A stretch of DNA of 64,000 nt from Actinomadura rupiterrae (GTDB lineage Bacteria > Actinomycetota > Actinomycetes > Streptosporangiales > Streptosporangiaceae). Location: NCBI RefSeq assembly GCF_024172125.1, contig NZ_JAMZEA010000001.1, positions 1-64,000 on the forward strand. The letters are read 5' to 3'. Position numbers and translations under genes: made by a program. Within the stretch, counting starts at the first letter, position 1. Each line of letters starts with the position of its first letter. The notes under the pieces are model-generated. The model worked only from the letters and a program-made list of their open reading frames with translations, did no database searches and had not been told where the DNA came from. This document shows, piece after piece, positions 17,487 to 25,332 of the stretch.

Positions 17487-18581
17487 CTACCAGGGCGAGC
17501 GCGCGTCCAGGACGGTGTGGGCGCGGCCGAGCAGCACCGGCACGGCCGCGCCGATCTGGTCGAAACCCTCACCGACCGTGGCGTTCTGCAGGAAGCGGGC
17601 GTGGATGCCCTCCAGGATGACCGCGAGCTTGAAGCACGCGAACGCCACGTAGTAGTCGAGATCGGCCAGGTCGTAGCCGGTGAGCGCGGCGTACCGCTCG
17701 GCGAACTCGCGGCGCGTCGCGAAGCCGGGCGCCGTCGTGATCGTCGCGCCGACCGGGAGCAGCACCGGGTCGGACGCCTCGGCCCAGTACACCAGCGTCA
17801 GGCCGAGGTCGGAGAGCGGGTCGCCGAGCGTGGACATCTCCCAGTCCACGACGGCCGCGATCTCCGGTTCCGGCTCCAGCCGCGCGAGCGCGTTGTCGAG
17901 CCGGAAGTCCCCGTGGACGAGCCGGGCGGGCGCGTCGGCGGGCAGGCGCTCGGCGAGCCGGGCCACGAGCCGGTCGTATTCGGGCAGGTCGCGAACCATC
18001 CCGGTGGCGCGGATCGCGTGCTGCGACGCGTCCCACTGCTTGCCCCAGCGGCGCAGCTGCCGCTCCATGTACCCGGACGGGCGGCCGAAGCCGCCGAGGC
18101 CCGCCTTCTCGACGTCGACGGTGTGGATCGCGGCGAGCGCGGACGCCAGCTCCTCGCTGAGGCCGCGCGCCTGCTCGGGGGTGAGGTCGGCGGCGTCCTC
18201 GCGGGTGCGCAGGACGCGCCCCTCGACGTAGTCCATCAGGTAGAACCGCGCGCCGATGACCGTCTCGTCCTCGCAGAGCGCGAGCGCCGCCGGCACCGGA
18301 ACCCCGCTCCCGTACGTCCCGAGCGCGGAGAGGACGCGGTACTCGCGGGCCATGTCGTGCGCGGTGGGGAGGACGTGGCCGAGGGGCGGGCGGCGCAGCA
18401 CGATGCGGTCCCGGTCGCCGCCGGCCAGGGTGATCGCGTAGGTGAGGTTGGACCGTCCGCCCGCGATCAGGTCGATGCCGCCGATCCGCCCGGATCCGGG
18501 CAGCTCGCGGGCCAGCCAGGCGGCCAGGCGGGGCACGTCGATGCCGGGGACCCCGGCCGGGAGTTCAGCGTGTGCGGTCAT
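17487..18581 (-). CDS. Phosphotransferase (APH-like) of the acyl-CoA dehydrogenase-associated type
   Basis: 364 residues with the aminoglycoside phosphotransferase/protein-kinase-like fold. The Brenner-type catalytic loop is LVHGDFRLDN and the metal-binding motif is VVDWEMSTLGDPLSDLG. The phosphate-binding start is GGRSNLTYAI with the lysine-equivalent region IVLRRPP. The sequence MSTLGDPLSDLG and the overall length are typical of the subfamily resembling the N-terminal half of ACAD10/11, which is linked to fatty-acid or hydroxyacyl-CoA catabolism rather than antibiotic resistance. No acyl-CoA dehydrogenase gene is adjacent here. It is convergent with the second sigma gene, with only 9 bp between stops. 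Substrate unknown. Confidence 0.87.
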   Translation of the reverse strand: MTAHAELPAGVPGIDVPRLAAWLARELPGSGRIGGIDLIAGGRSNLTYAITLAGGDRDRIVLRRPPLGHVLPTAHDMAREYRVLSALGTYGSGVPVPAALALCEDETVIGARFYLMDYVEGRVLRTREDAADLTPEQARGLSEELASALAAIHTVDVEKAGLGGFGRPSGYMERQLRRWGKQWDASQHAIRATGMVRDLPEYDRLVARLAERLPADAPARLVHGDFRLDNALARLEPEPEIAAVVDWEMSTLGDPLSDLGLTLVYWAEASDPVLLPVGATITTAPGFATRREFAERYAALTGYDLADLDYYVAFACFKLAVILEGIHARFLQNATVGEGFDQIGAAVPVLLGRAHTVLDARSPW

Positions 18582-18967
18582 GACGCCCTATTAGAACGCG
18601 GCTCGGTTCATCGTGGGAAGCCCACCCCCGGATCGCCGCGACCGGGCGGTCACCCTCCGGCCGGATCCGGCCACGCGGCGCAACATGGTCCCCACCCTTC
18701 CCACCAGCCCCTCACCTGCGCGTACGTCGGGCGTGAAGGTGCGCGCCCCGGATTTCGGTCGGTTCGGACGCAGGAAAGTCGCCGTCCCAGGTGAGAGCGG
18801 ACGCCCGTAGGGGTAGTCATCAGCGACACAAGGCACGAATGCCGAAAAACATCCACACCGGCCCGAGGGCGGGCCGGCCGGGCGGCCTGTTCCGCCTGGT
18901 CGGGCCAGAAGGCAAGGACCGGACCGAGCGGGGCCGTGACCGCACGCCCCATTGGGGGGGACGCACC
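18582..18967. other. Divergent intergenic region, nothing firm
   Basis: A 386-bp gap between the divergent APH-like and amidase-like genes. No RNA gene, repeat array or convincing promoter pair is visible. A TAGGGGTAGT stretch near 18808 could contain a -10 for the rightward gene, but no matching -35 was found. The frames running through it start without ribosome sites. Confidence 0.4.
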
Positions 18968-19687
18968 GTGGCCGACGCATGGCTGCCCGAAGCCGTCCGG
19001 CTGCCCGCACGACAGGACGGTGGCGCCCTCCGGGGCGGCGCCCCCCGGGCCGTGTGGCTGACCAGCGAGTCCGACCCGCGCGCCGTGTCGGCGTGGTCGG
19101 TGGCCGCCGACCTCGCCAAGAGCGGACGGCCCGCGCACCTGGTCTGGAACCCGGTGTCCGGGGAGGCGGTCCAGCTGATCCCGATCGTCCGCGCGGCCCG
19201 CGCCCTGGCCGGGGACGCGGGCGGCGACGCGGGCGGAGGCGGCGGAGCGGTCGGCCGGGAAGGACGGGTCTGCGCGCAGATCATGGTCGTCGGGCACGCC
19301 CGCGACCCGTTCACCAACACGCTGCTGACCGGGCTCGACCCGATCATGCGCTGGCTGGACGCGTGGGGCGTGGCCCGGCGCTGGCCCGCCGGGCCGCCGC
19401 TGCCGATCCCGGCGTCCTACGAGGCCCGCCGGGAGCGCCGGGCGTGGGCTCGCGGCGGGCATTACGGCGCGTCCCAGGTGCCGGGCGAGGTCCGTCCGGA
19501 TCCGGGCGGCATCGACGTCCGCCGCGTCACCGGCACCGACACCCCGCTGGCGCCGATCCCCCGTCCCCGACCCGCTCCTCCCGAGGAGAGCCCCCTGAGC
19601 AACGGCGGCCCGCGCAAGCCGCTCCTCACCCGCAAGCCCGCCACCGCGGCCGCGGTGCCCCAACCCGTCCCGGCGAGCGCCCGCTGA
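18968..19687 (+). CDS. Degenerate amidase/peptidoglycan-recognition-like protein
   Basis: 239 residues, no signal peptide. The blocks AHLVWNPVSGEAVQLIP, GRVCAQIMVVGHARDPFT, LDPIMRWLDAWGV..RWPAGPPLPIP and GGHYGASQVPGEVRPDPGGID match, from memory, the actinobacterial and phage amidase_2-like (N-acetylmuramoyl-L-alanine amidase) pattern. Two positions that usually hold zinc-binding histidines are changed: the first strand reads VWLTSES where HTTE is usual, and the late motif reads GASQVP where GHSQVP is usual. So the protein may be catalytically dead and bind wall fragments or a partner instead. The C-terminus (about 185-239) is a Pro-rich disordered tail. GTG at 18968 has a GGGGGGGA site 7 nt upstream. 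Family call is moderate. Confidence 0.6.
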   Translation: MADAWLPEAVRLPARQDGGALRGGAPRAVWLTSESDPRAVSAWSVAADLAKSGRPAHLVWNPVSGEAVQLIPIVRAARALAGDAGGDAGGGGGAVGREGRVCAQIMVVGHARDPFTNTLLTGLDPIMRWLDAWGVARRWPAGPPLPIPASYEARRERRAWARGGHYGASQVPGEVRPDPGGIDVRRVTGTDTPLAPIPRPRPAPPEESPLSNGGPRKPLLTRKPATAAAVPQPVPASAR

Positions 19688-19697
19688 CAGACCGCCG

Positions 19698-21092
19698 TCA
19701 GGCCGTTGCCGCCGCCCCTCCGCTATCGGTAGCGGTGATGAGGCGGCGGACGAGGGCGCAGGCGGCGCGGAGTTCGGTGCGGCCGGAGACGGCGCCGTAG
19801 CCGATGACCAGGCCGGAGAAGCGGACCGGCCCGGCGTGGTGGCGTTCCAGGGTGTCCAGCAGGACGCCGTGCCGCTCGGCCTCGGCGGCGATCGCCTCGG
19901 CGCGTCCGGGCGGCAGGGACACGGCCAGGTGCAGGCCGGCGGTGTCGCCGACCAGCGGAAGCCCGGCCAGCTCCTCGGTGACGACGGCGCGGCGGCGGGC
20001 GTACTCGGCGCGCATCCGGCGGACGTGCCGGTCCAGGTCGCCGCGCTCCAGCAGCAGCCGGACGGCCTCCTGGGGCACCGCGGCGGTCCGGTCGGCGAGG
20101 TCGCTCCGGCGGCGCGCGACGGCGGCGGCCAGCTCGGGACGGGCGACCAGCCAGCCGACCCCGACGTCCGAGGTGAGGCTCTTGGCGGTGGTGCCGAGGT
20201 GCACCACGATCTCCGGATCGAGGTCGAACAGCGCGGGCAGCGGCGCGACGTCGTACCGGAACTCGGCGTCGTAGTCGTCCTCCACGACCAGGGCGCCGGT
20301 GCGGCGTGCCCAGGCCAGCAGCGCCTGCCGCCTCGGCACCGGCAGGACGCCGCCGAGCGGGTACTGGTGGGACGGCGTCGTGTAGACCATCCGCAGGCCG
20401 GACGGCAGCGCGTCCACGACGAGGCCGTGCTCGTCCACCGGGCACGGGACGGGTGTCATCCCGCGCGCGGACAGAACGGTACGGGCCCGTCCCCACCCCG
20501 GATCCTCGACGCCGACGCGGTCGCCGGGCCGCAGCGCGGTCGCGGCGAGCAGGTCCAGCCCGTTGCCGATGCCGCGCGTGACGACGACGGCGTCCGGGGT
20601 GCAGGACACGCCGCGGCTGCGCCGCATGTGCTCGGCCAGCACCTCCCGCAGCGCGGGCCGCCCGCGCGGGTCCGGACGCGCCGACGGGACGGCCGAGGCC
20701 GCCATCCGCCATGCGCGCCGCCAGGCCGGGCTGTCCAGGCCGCCGATCCACGGCGTGCCGGGACGCAGGTCGACCATGCCGTCCGGCGCGACCGGTTCGT
20801 GCGGTTCCGGCCCGTTCCAGGCCGGACGAGGCGCGGGGACGATCTCGGTCACGTACGTCCCGGAGCCGTGCCGTCCCTCCAGCCAGCCCTCCGCGTACAG
20901 CTGCTCGTAGGCCTCGGTGACGACCGTCCGGCTGACGCCGAGCGCCGCCGCGAGCGCCCGCCCGGACGGCAACCGCTCGCCCGCGACGAGCAGGCCGTCC
21001 CGCAGGGCCGCGCGCAGCTGGGCGGCGAGCTGCGCGCCGAGCGGCTCGTCGCGGGCGCGGTCCACGGTCAGCGGCAGGTCGAACGTCCCCAA
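19698..21092 (-). CDS. MocR/PdxR-type regulator (GntR wHTH fused to aminotransferase fold)
   Basis: 464 residues from the preferred TTG. The N-terminal winged helix (about 15-80: PLGAQLAAQLRAALRDGLLVAGERLPSGRALAAALGVSRTVVTEAYEQL) is GntR-type. The rest is a fold-type I aminotransferase domain with VEDPGWG, the DDYDAEFRYD motif, and the PLP-lysine region TTAKSLTSDVGVGW. MocR proteins sense PLP or an amino-acid adduct and often regulate the divergent neighbour. The neighbour here is a PNPOx-like gene. The TTG at 21092 has GGGAG 6 nt upstream; a GTG at 21131 would extend the protein by 13 residues across the operator repeats. Convergent with the amidase-like gene. Confidence 0.87.
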   Translation of the reverse strand: MGTFDLPLTVDRARDEPLGAQLAAQLRAALRDGLLVAGERLPSGRALAAALGVSRTVVTEAYEQLYAEGWLEGRHGSGTYVTEIVPAPRPAWNGPEPHEPVAPDGMVDLRPGTPWIGGLDSPAWRRAWRMAASAVPSARPDPRGRPALREVLAEHMRRSRGVSCTPDAVVVTRGIGNGLDLLAATALRPGDRVGVEDPGWGRARTVLSARGMTPVPCPVDEHGLVVDALPSGLRMVYTTPSHQYPLGGVLPVPRRQALLAWARRTGALVVEDDYDAEFRYDVAPLPALFDLDPEIVVHLGTTAKSLTSDVGVGWLVARPELAAAVARRRSDLADRTAAVPQEAVRLLLERGDLDRHVRRMRAEYARRRAVVTEELAGLPLVGDTAGLHLAVSLPPGRAEAIAAEAERHGVLLDTLERHHAGPVRFSGLVIGYGAVSGRTELRAACALVRRLITATDSGGAAATA

Positions 21093-21154
21093 AGTGGTCT
21101 CCCGGAATCCCCTCGAAGTGGCTCTTCGCACCAGTCCACTCGGCTCCTAGCGTA
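21091..21154. promoter_or_regulatory. MocR operator repeats and leaderless divergent promoter
   Basis: AAGTGGTCT (21092-21100) and AAGTGGCTC (21116-21124) are direct repeats spaced 24 bp apart. An inverted AGTCCACT (21133-21140, i.e. AGTGGACT on the other strand) follows. AGTGG-type direct repeats are typical MocR/PdxR targets. For the rightward gene, TAGCGT (21149-21154) is placed 7 nt before the A of its ATG, which fits a leaderless transcript. Confidence 0.6.
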
Positions 21155-21161
21155 GGTCGTC

Positions 21162-21863
21162 ATGAGCACCGCGAAGCCGCCGACCTCCGCCGACCCGGAT
21201 CCGTCCCGCTCCGCTCCGCTGTCCGGGACCGGGCGCACCCGGCTCGGCCGCAAGCGCGAGCGCGCCCGGACCGACCGCGCCGACCTGTACGCCGTCCTGG
21301 ACGAGGCGTGCGTCTGCCACCTCGGCGTGGTGGTCGACGGGACGCCGCGCGTCCTGCCCACCGCCTACGGACGCGACGGCGACACGCTCTACCTGCACGG
21401 ATCGACCGGCGCGTCGTCCCTGCTGGCGGCCCCGTCCGGCGAGGTCTGCGTGACCGTCACCCTCGTGGACGGCCTGGTCCTCGCCCGCTCGGTCAACCAC
21501 CACTCGATCAACTACCGCAGCGCGGTCGTCTACGGCGTCCCGCGCCCGGTCACCGCCGACGCCGAGAAGCTGCGCGGGCTCCGCGCGGTCGTGGAGAACG
21601 TGGCGCCCGGCCAGTGGGACGCCGCCCGCGCCCCGTCCCGCAAGGAGCTCGCCTCCACCGCCGTCCTCGCCCTCCCCCTGGACGAGGCGTCGGTCAAGTT
21701 CCGCCAGGGCGACCCCGTGGACGAGCCCGAGGACCACGCCCTGGACGTCTGGGCGGGCGTCGTCCCCGTCCGGACGGCCTACGGCGAACCCGTCCCCGAC
21801 CCCGCCCTGCGCGCCGGCATCCCCGTCCCCGGACACATCCCGGCCACGTTCCAACGCGGTTGA
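21162..21863 (+). CDS. Pyridoxamine 5'-phosphate oxidase-family (FMN split-barrel) protein
   Basis: 233 residues of the PNPOx-like flavin split-barrel fold. The barrel begins at about residue 40 (LDEACVCHLGVVVDGTPRVLPTAYGRDGDTLYLHGS) with the strand pairs typical of F420- or FMN-binding members. NHHSINYRSAVVYG follows the usual second strand. The protein is longer than a plain split barrel because of a charged N-terminal extension (1-35). It is divergent from, and probably controlled by, the MocR gene, an arrangement often seen in actinomycetes. Whether it oxidises pyridoxamine phosphate or uses F420 for another substrate cannot be read from the sequence. ATG at 21162 appears to be transcribed as a leaderless mRNA. 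Confidence 0.85.
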   Translation: MSTAKPPTSADPDPSRSAPLSGTGRTRLGRKRERARTDRADLYAVLDEACVCHLGVVVDGTPRVLPTAYGRDGDTLYLHGSTGASSLLAAPSGEVCVTVTLVDGLVLARSVNHHSINYRSAVVYGVPRPVTADAEKLRGLRAVVENVAPGQWDAARAPSRKELASTAVLALPLDEASVKFRQGDPVDEPEDHALDVWAGVVPVRTAYGEPVPDPALRAGIPVPGHIPATFQRG

Positions 21864-21897
21864 CCCACCGCAAGCCCCGGGGTCGTAAGGTGAACCC

Positions 21898-22497
21898 ATG
21901 AATGAGCGGCTCGTGTGGGTGGACTGTGAGATGACCGGCCTCGACCTGCGCCACGACGCGCTGATCGAGATAGCCGCCCTGGTCACCGACAGCGAGCTCA
22001 ACATCCTGGACGAGGGCGTGGACGTGGTGATCAAGCCGCCGCAGGAGTCCCTCACCCAGATGAGCAAGGTGGTGCGCGACATGCACACCGCCTCGGGCCT
22101 GCTCGACGTCCTGCCCGGCGGCGTCACCCTCGCCGAGGCCGAGGAGACCGTGCTGGACTACGTCCGGCGGCACGTCAAGGAGCCCAAGAAGGCCCCGCTC
22201 TGCGGCAACTCCATCGCCACCGACCGCTCCTTCCTGGCCCGCGACATGCCCGCCCTGGACGGCCACCTGCACTACCGGATGGTCGACGTCTCCTCGATCA
22301 AGGAGCTGTCCCGCCGCTGGTACCCGCGCGCCTACTTCGCCAGCCCGGAGAAGAAGGGCGGCCACCGCGCCCTCGCCGACATCACCGAGTCGATCGTGGA
22401 GCTGCGCTACTACCGCGCCGCCGTCTTCGTCCCCCAGCCCGGCCCCGACTCCGAGACGGCCCGCGCCCTCGCCGCCAAGGTCATCGCCGAGTCCTGA
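21898..22497 (+). CDS. orn: Oligoribonuclease
   Basis: 199 residues, the full family length. This 3'-5' exoribonuclease degrades di- to pentanucleotides, including pGpG from cyclic-di-GMP turnover, in the cytosol. DEDDh motifs are complete: Exo [11 protein letters not shown] (first D and E), Exo [15 protein letters not shown] (second D), and Exo [17 protein letters not shown] (catalytic His and last D). [14 protein letters not shown] and the aromatic-rich LRYY are typical. The start ATG follows AAGGTG. It lies 34 bp after the PNPOx-like gene and may be cotranscribed; tRNA-His follows at 22564. Confidence 0.97.
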   Translation: MNERLVWVDCEMTGLDLRHDALIEIAALVTDSELNILDEGVDVVIKPPQESLTQMSKVVRDMHTASGLLDVLPGGVTLAEAEETVLDYVRRHVKEPKKAPLCGNSIATDRSFLARDMPALDGHLHYRMVDVSSIKELSRRWYPRAYFASPEKKGGHRALADITESIVELRYYRAAVFVPQPGPDSETARALAAKVIAES

Positions 22498-22563
22498 AAA
22501 ACCGGGTGCGCGACCACCCCCCTCGAACCGCTACACTGATTCTCGCCGGGCAAGCCCGGCCAT

Positions 22564-22640
22564 GGTGGGTGTAGCTCAGCTGGCAGAGCACTTGGTTGTG
22601 GTCCAAGATGTCGGGGGTTCAAGTCCCCTCACTCACCCCA
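22564..22640 (+). tRNA. tRNA-His (GTG anticodon)
   Basis: A full cloverleaf with an encoded CCA (22638-22640). The acceptor GTGGGTG pairs with CACTCAC through one wobble. The extra G-1 at 22564 faces C73, the identity mark of tRNA-His. The anticodon loop reads TTGTGGT. A TACACT -10-like hexamer lies at 22532-22537, and a small hairpin (GCCGGGC/GCCCGGC) immediately precedes the tRNA. Confidence 0.97.
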
Positions 22641-22645
22641 GCAGA

Positions 22646-22676
22646 GAGGCCGGTTCCGCACAGCGGAACCGGCCTC
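22646..22676 (+). terminator. Terminator after tRNA-His
   Basis: A perfect 14-bp stem (GAGGCCGGTTCCGC with its complement) around a 3-nt loop, followed by the T-rich TCTCTTTCC. It starts 6 nt after the CCA end. Confidence 0.9.
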
Positions 22677-22740
22677 TTCTCTTTCCCGGACGAGCCGCGT
22701 GGCCCGCTGAAGGGGACGGCGGCCGATCCGGCACCCGGAC

Positions 22741-22767
22741 AGCCCCGACCGCAGAACGGTCGGGGCT
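22741..22767. terminator. Hairpin between tRNA-His and the leftward M50 gene
   Basis: AGCCCCGACCG and CGGTCGGGGCT form a perfect 11-bp stem with loop CAGAA, 23 nt past the stop of the M50 gene. It probably ends that leftward operon and may work in both directions. Confidence 0.75.
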
Positions 22768-22789
22768 CCATGCGGGCTCGGGCGGTGGT

Positions 22790-24220
22790 TCAGGCGGCCT
22801 GGTCGGCGGGGCGGCGGGGGCGGGACACGGCGAGGGCGACGATCTTGCGGGCCAGCCATCGGACGAGCTGCGCGGCCAGCAGGGCCAGACCGAGCACGGG
22901 CAGCGCCAGCAGCAATATCTGCAGGACGGAGACGACGGTCTCCAGCGGTCCCGCGGTCGCGTTCGCGGCGAGCGTCCGGGTCATCCGCCAGAGATCGACG
23001 ACCAGTCCCGGGACGCTCAGGAACAGGATGCCGAGTTGGAGCACCAGGACGGGGACGATCGTCACGACCCACGCGGTGACGATCAGCTGCGGCCAGCGCT
23101 TGAGCACGTCCAGCCGGACGTCGGCGGGACGGCGCAGCACGGTGCGGCTCAGGATCGGCCCGATGTACTTGAACAGGTCGGGGATGCCGACCAGGTCGGA
23201 CATGATGTAGTACCCGTCGAACCGCAGCGTCGGCAGCAGCTGCTGCACGATCTCCATGTTCACGTACAGGGCCACCACCAGCAGCGGTGCGAAGCCGGTC
23301 TGCAGGTAGGCCAGCGTGAGCGCGACGATGTACAGGCCGTTGAAGTAGACGCCGCCGAGGTCCGTCCGGAGGCGGGCGCCGCGGCCCAGCCGGTACGACT
23401 CGGTGATGTCGGTGAAGAACGCCGGCCAGACGAGGTAGATGCCGCAACCCATCACTCCGGGCCGTTCACCGCCATAACGGCAGGCGGCGGCATGGCCGGC
23501 CTCGTGGAACAGGCACGAGAACACCGACAGCGCCAGCACGAGCAGGATCGTGACCGGCCGCATGATGACCTGGCGCAGCGCCTCCGCGGGCGAATGCGAG
23601 CCCAGCAGCCAGATCTCGCTCGACGCGACCGCTCCCATGGCAAGGACGAGCACGACCGGGTGGAACAGCCACGCGAACATCCCGGCGAGCAGCCAGGTTC
23701 CGCGCTCGGGCAGCAGCGTCATCCTGAACCGCAGCCCCAGGAAGGGGTCTGCCTTGACCAGCGGGGGCGGCCTGCCATCGCTGTAGGACGTGATGCCGAG
23801 CGGGGCGAGCTTGGTGTCGGCGATGTACGCGACTTGCTCCCCCGTGATCCGCACCCCTGCCCTCCTGCTGACCGTGGCCGCCGCCTCGTCCAACGCCGCC
23901 GCCACCTCACCGTCCCGCGCGATGGCCGTGCCTACTGCGGGCGATGCATCACCCGTTGAAACCGCGTCCGCGGAAGACGGCGGACTTGCGGAAGGCGGGG
24001 GGCTTGCGGGGGGTGGGGGTAGATCGCGCAGGGCCTCGGCCACCAGGTAGAGGAGGGGCGCGAGGCGGACGAGCTGGCGGTTCGGCAGGCGGACGAGCCG
24101 GGGAGGTTCGCGGTAGCCGGAGTTGCGGTACTCCCCGAGCAGCTCGGCGCCCTCGGCGAGGGTCGGCAGGACGCGGCGTCCGGCGACGGCGTGCTCACTC
24201 GGGGACGCTGGGGTGTTCAT
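22790..24220 (-). CDS. M50 metallopeptidase with RRE/PqqD-like N-terminus (RiPP-type)
   Basis: 476 residues. The N-terminal about 150 residues (VRLPNRQLVRLAPLLYLVAEALRD ... VRITGEQVAYIADTKLAPLGI), interrupted by a Pro/Ala/Ser-rich insert, resemble a PqqD-like RiPP recognition element that binds leader peptides. The rest is a multi-pass membrane protease of the site-2/M50 family with HEAGH (239-243) and the third zinc ligand in FDGYY (D335), and about eight hydrophobic segments. It belongs with the group annotated as putative peptide zinc metalloproteases. Two small paralogous peptide genes lie directly upstream in the same direction, so it probably cleaves and perhaps exports them. ATG at 24220 is just behind GGAGGGAT. 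Confidence 0.75.
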   Translation of the reverse strand: MNTPASPSEHAVAGRRVLPTLAEGAELLGEYRNSGYREPPRLVRLPNRQLVRLAPLLYLVAEALRDLPPPPASPPPSASPPSSADAVSTGDASPAVGTAIARDGEVAAALDEAAATVSRRAGVRITGEQVAYIADTKLAPLGITSYSDGRPPPLVKADPFLGLRFRMTLLPERGTWLLAGMFAWLFHPVVLVLAMGAVASSEIWLLGSHSPAEALRQVIMRPVTILLVLALSVFSCLFHEAGHAAACRYGGERPGVMGCGIYLVWPAFFTDITESYRLGRGARLRTDLGGVYFNGLYIVALTLAYLQTGFAPLLVVALYVNMEIVQQLLPTLRFDGYYIMSDLVGIPDLFKYIGPILSRTVLRRPADVRLDVLKRWPQLIVTAWVVTIVPVLVLQLGILFLSVPGLVVDLWRMTRTLAANATAGPLETVVSVLQILLLALPVLGLALLAAQLVRWLARKIVALAVSRPRRPADQAA

Positions 24221-24246
24221 ATCCCTCCATCGGACTGGCCGACGCC

Positions 24247-24374
24247 CGCACGGGTCGGCGCCTGCACAGGTCGGCATCTGGACAGGTCGGCATCTGGACA
24301 CGCTGACGCCTGCCGGATCCACGCCTGGCGGATCGGCGTCTGGCGGATCGGCGTCTGGCGGATCGGCGTCTGGG
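24247..24374. repeat. 15/16-bp tandem repeats between peptide gene and M50 gene
   Basis: Two related blocks fill the 162-bp spacer. About three 16-bp units carry CATCTGGACAGGTCGG, followed by about four and a half 15-bp units carrying CGTCTGGCGGATCGG. The last three are almost identical. The array lies after the stop of the peptide gene on the minus strand and before the ribosome site of the M50 gene. Confidence 0.8.
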
Positions 24375-24382
24375 CGAGGCGG

Positions 24383-24628
24383 TCAGTGCGTGACGATGAC
24401 CGCGGGGATGCACGTGGTCGTGGAGCGCGCGGGCTCGGCGAGCAGGCCGGTGTTCAGGATCCCGGGCGTGCCGCTCGACCAGGTGTGCTGGCAGGCGTAG
24501 AAGACCTCGGTGCGGGGCAGGCGGGGGCTCTGCGTCACGACCGACAGCAGCGTCCGGGGCGGCAGGGCCTCGGCGGACAGGGCACCGAGCTCGGCGAAGG
24601 TGGCGGCTCGGACTGGTGCACTGGACAT
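24383..24628 (-). CDS. Two-cysteine precursor peptide A (RiPP-like)
   Basis: 81 residues, family unrecognised. The N-terminal part (1-31) looks like a leader: FAELGALSAEALPPRTLLSVV. It shares the exact motif E-x-L-P-x-R-x-x-L-S (residues 20-29) with the second peptide upstream. The C-terminal part holds the only two cysteines, C46 and C73, 26 residues apart, with ACQ after the first and TC-x-P at the second, and it ends in His. A disulfide-bonded or otherwise modified secreted peptide is likely; there is no classical signal peptide. AAAGGG precedes the ATG. It lies between the second peptide gene and the RRE-M50 protease gene, all on the same strand. Confidence 0.7.
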   Translation of the reverse strand: MSSAPVRAATFAELGALSAEALPPRTLLSVVTQSPRLPRTEVFYACQHTWSSGTPGILNTGLLAEPARSTTTCIPAVIVTH

Positions 24629-24715
24629 GGCACCCTTTCGCGGGTGGTGGGGGGCCGCGGACGGGCGGTGAAAAGGGAGCCGCGGATCCGCGGGTGGCGA
24701 GGGGCGAAGGCAGAT

Positions 24716-24747
24716 GGGGAAGGGCCTACTCCCAGCGGCCCTTCCCC
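24716..24747 (-). terminator. Strong hairpin between the two peptide genes (gap 24629-24929)
   Basis: GGGGAAGGGCC and GGCCCTTCCCC form a perfect 11-bp stem with a 10-nt loop. A second hairpin (CCGAGGC/GCCTCGG) lies next to it. Together they may end or attenuate transcription from the upstream peptide gene, letting the peptides outnumber the protease. A CCGCGG-type palindrome (24680-24693) lies nearer peptide A. Confidence 0.6.
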
Positions 24748-24868
24748 ACCGAGGCTCCGGCCTCGGTCGGACGCGGGCACGGAGAAGCCCGAGTCCGAAG
24801 GGAGGCCGGAGCGGATCAGTTCATCTGGCGGGCACCGGAGCCCGGCGCCGGTTCGAGGGTCCGGCGGG

Positions 24869-24886
24869 CCGGGCTCCGGAGCCCGG
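24869..24886. repeat. 18-bp perfect palindrome after peptide B
   Basis: CCGGGCTCCGGAGCCCGG reads the same on both strands, and its half also pairs with an ACCGGAGCCCGG stretch about 25 bp away (near 24834). It is 43 nt past the stop of the second peptide gene, as part of a strong structured 3' end. Confidence 0.6.
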
Positions 24887-24929
24887 TGTCAGGCGGGGAC
24901 CGGGGTCATCCCGCCCGCGGCGATGACGA

Positions 24930-25211
24930 TCAGTGGCCCGAGACGGCGGTGCCGGGGGCGCAGGTGAACGAGGACGCGTCGTTCTGCGCGTGCAGGCCGA
25001 CCAGCTGCAGCAGGCCGCTGTCGGAGCGGGTGATGTTGCTCTGGCAGGCGTTGGTGACGACCGTGGAGCCGCCGCCGTAGCCGAAGCCGCCGGCGTTGTT
25101 GTTGTTGTAGGAGTCACCGCCGCCGCTCATCGGCAGGGTGGACAGGACCGCGCGCTCAGGCAGGAGCTCACCGGCGAGCAGGTCGAGGTCGGCGTTGCTG
25201 TAGGCCTTCAC
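24930..25211 (-). CDS. Two-cysteine precursor peptide B (RiPP-like)
   Basis: 93 residues from the GTG at 25211, which has AAAGGA 5 nt upstream; longer in-frame starts lack a ribosome site. It is a paralogue of peptide A: leader motif E15-x-L-P-x-R-x-x-L-S24 (ELLPERAVLS), then a Gly/Asn/Tyr-rich hinge (SGGGDSYNNNNAGGFGYGGG), then C56 and C84 in ACQ...TCAPG and a terminal His. Only the two cysteines and the ends of the core are conserved, as expected for a modified or disulfide-closed core behind a conserved leader. Likely substrate of the M50 protease. It is the first gene of the cluster and has a recognisable promoter. Confidence 0.72.
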   Translation of the reverse strand: MKAYSNADLDLLAGELLPERAVLSTLPMSGGGDSYNNNNAGGFGYGGGSTVVTNACQSNITRSDSGLLQLVGLHAQNDASSFTCAPGTAVSGH

Positions 25212-25304
25212 TGGTTTCCTTTCGGTCTTCTTCTCGGATCGGCGTACCGGAAGTGGCACCCCGTCACGGTCCCCTGCGCCTCGTTCCAAGGAGCAGGCGA
25301 TCCA

Positions 25305-25332
25305 TTTATACGTTGGATCACGGGGCCCGTAA
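25305..25332 (-). promoter_or_regulatory. Promoter of the peptide cluster
   Basis: On the minus strand, TTACGG (25327-25332) and TATAAA (25305-25310) are 16 bp apart. This predicts a transcript start near 25298 and an 87-nt leader before peptide B. TATAAA is unusually AT-rich for this window. Confidence 0.5.

Noticed and set aside
17487..18581. Aminoglycoside resistance gene
   Set aside because: The motif MSTLGDPLSDLG and the overall length fit the acyl-CoA dehydrogenase-associated branch, not resistance kinases.
24383..25211. Lanthipeptide or lasso peptide precursors
   Set aside because: No LanB/C/M, YcaO, lasso cyclase or radical SAM gene is adjacent, and the cores have only two cysteines. 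Kept only as a general RiPP-like call.
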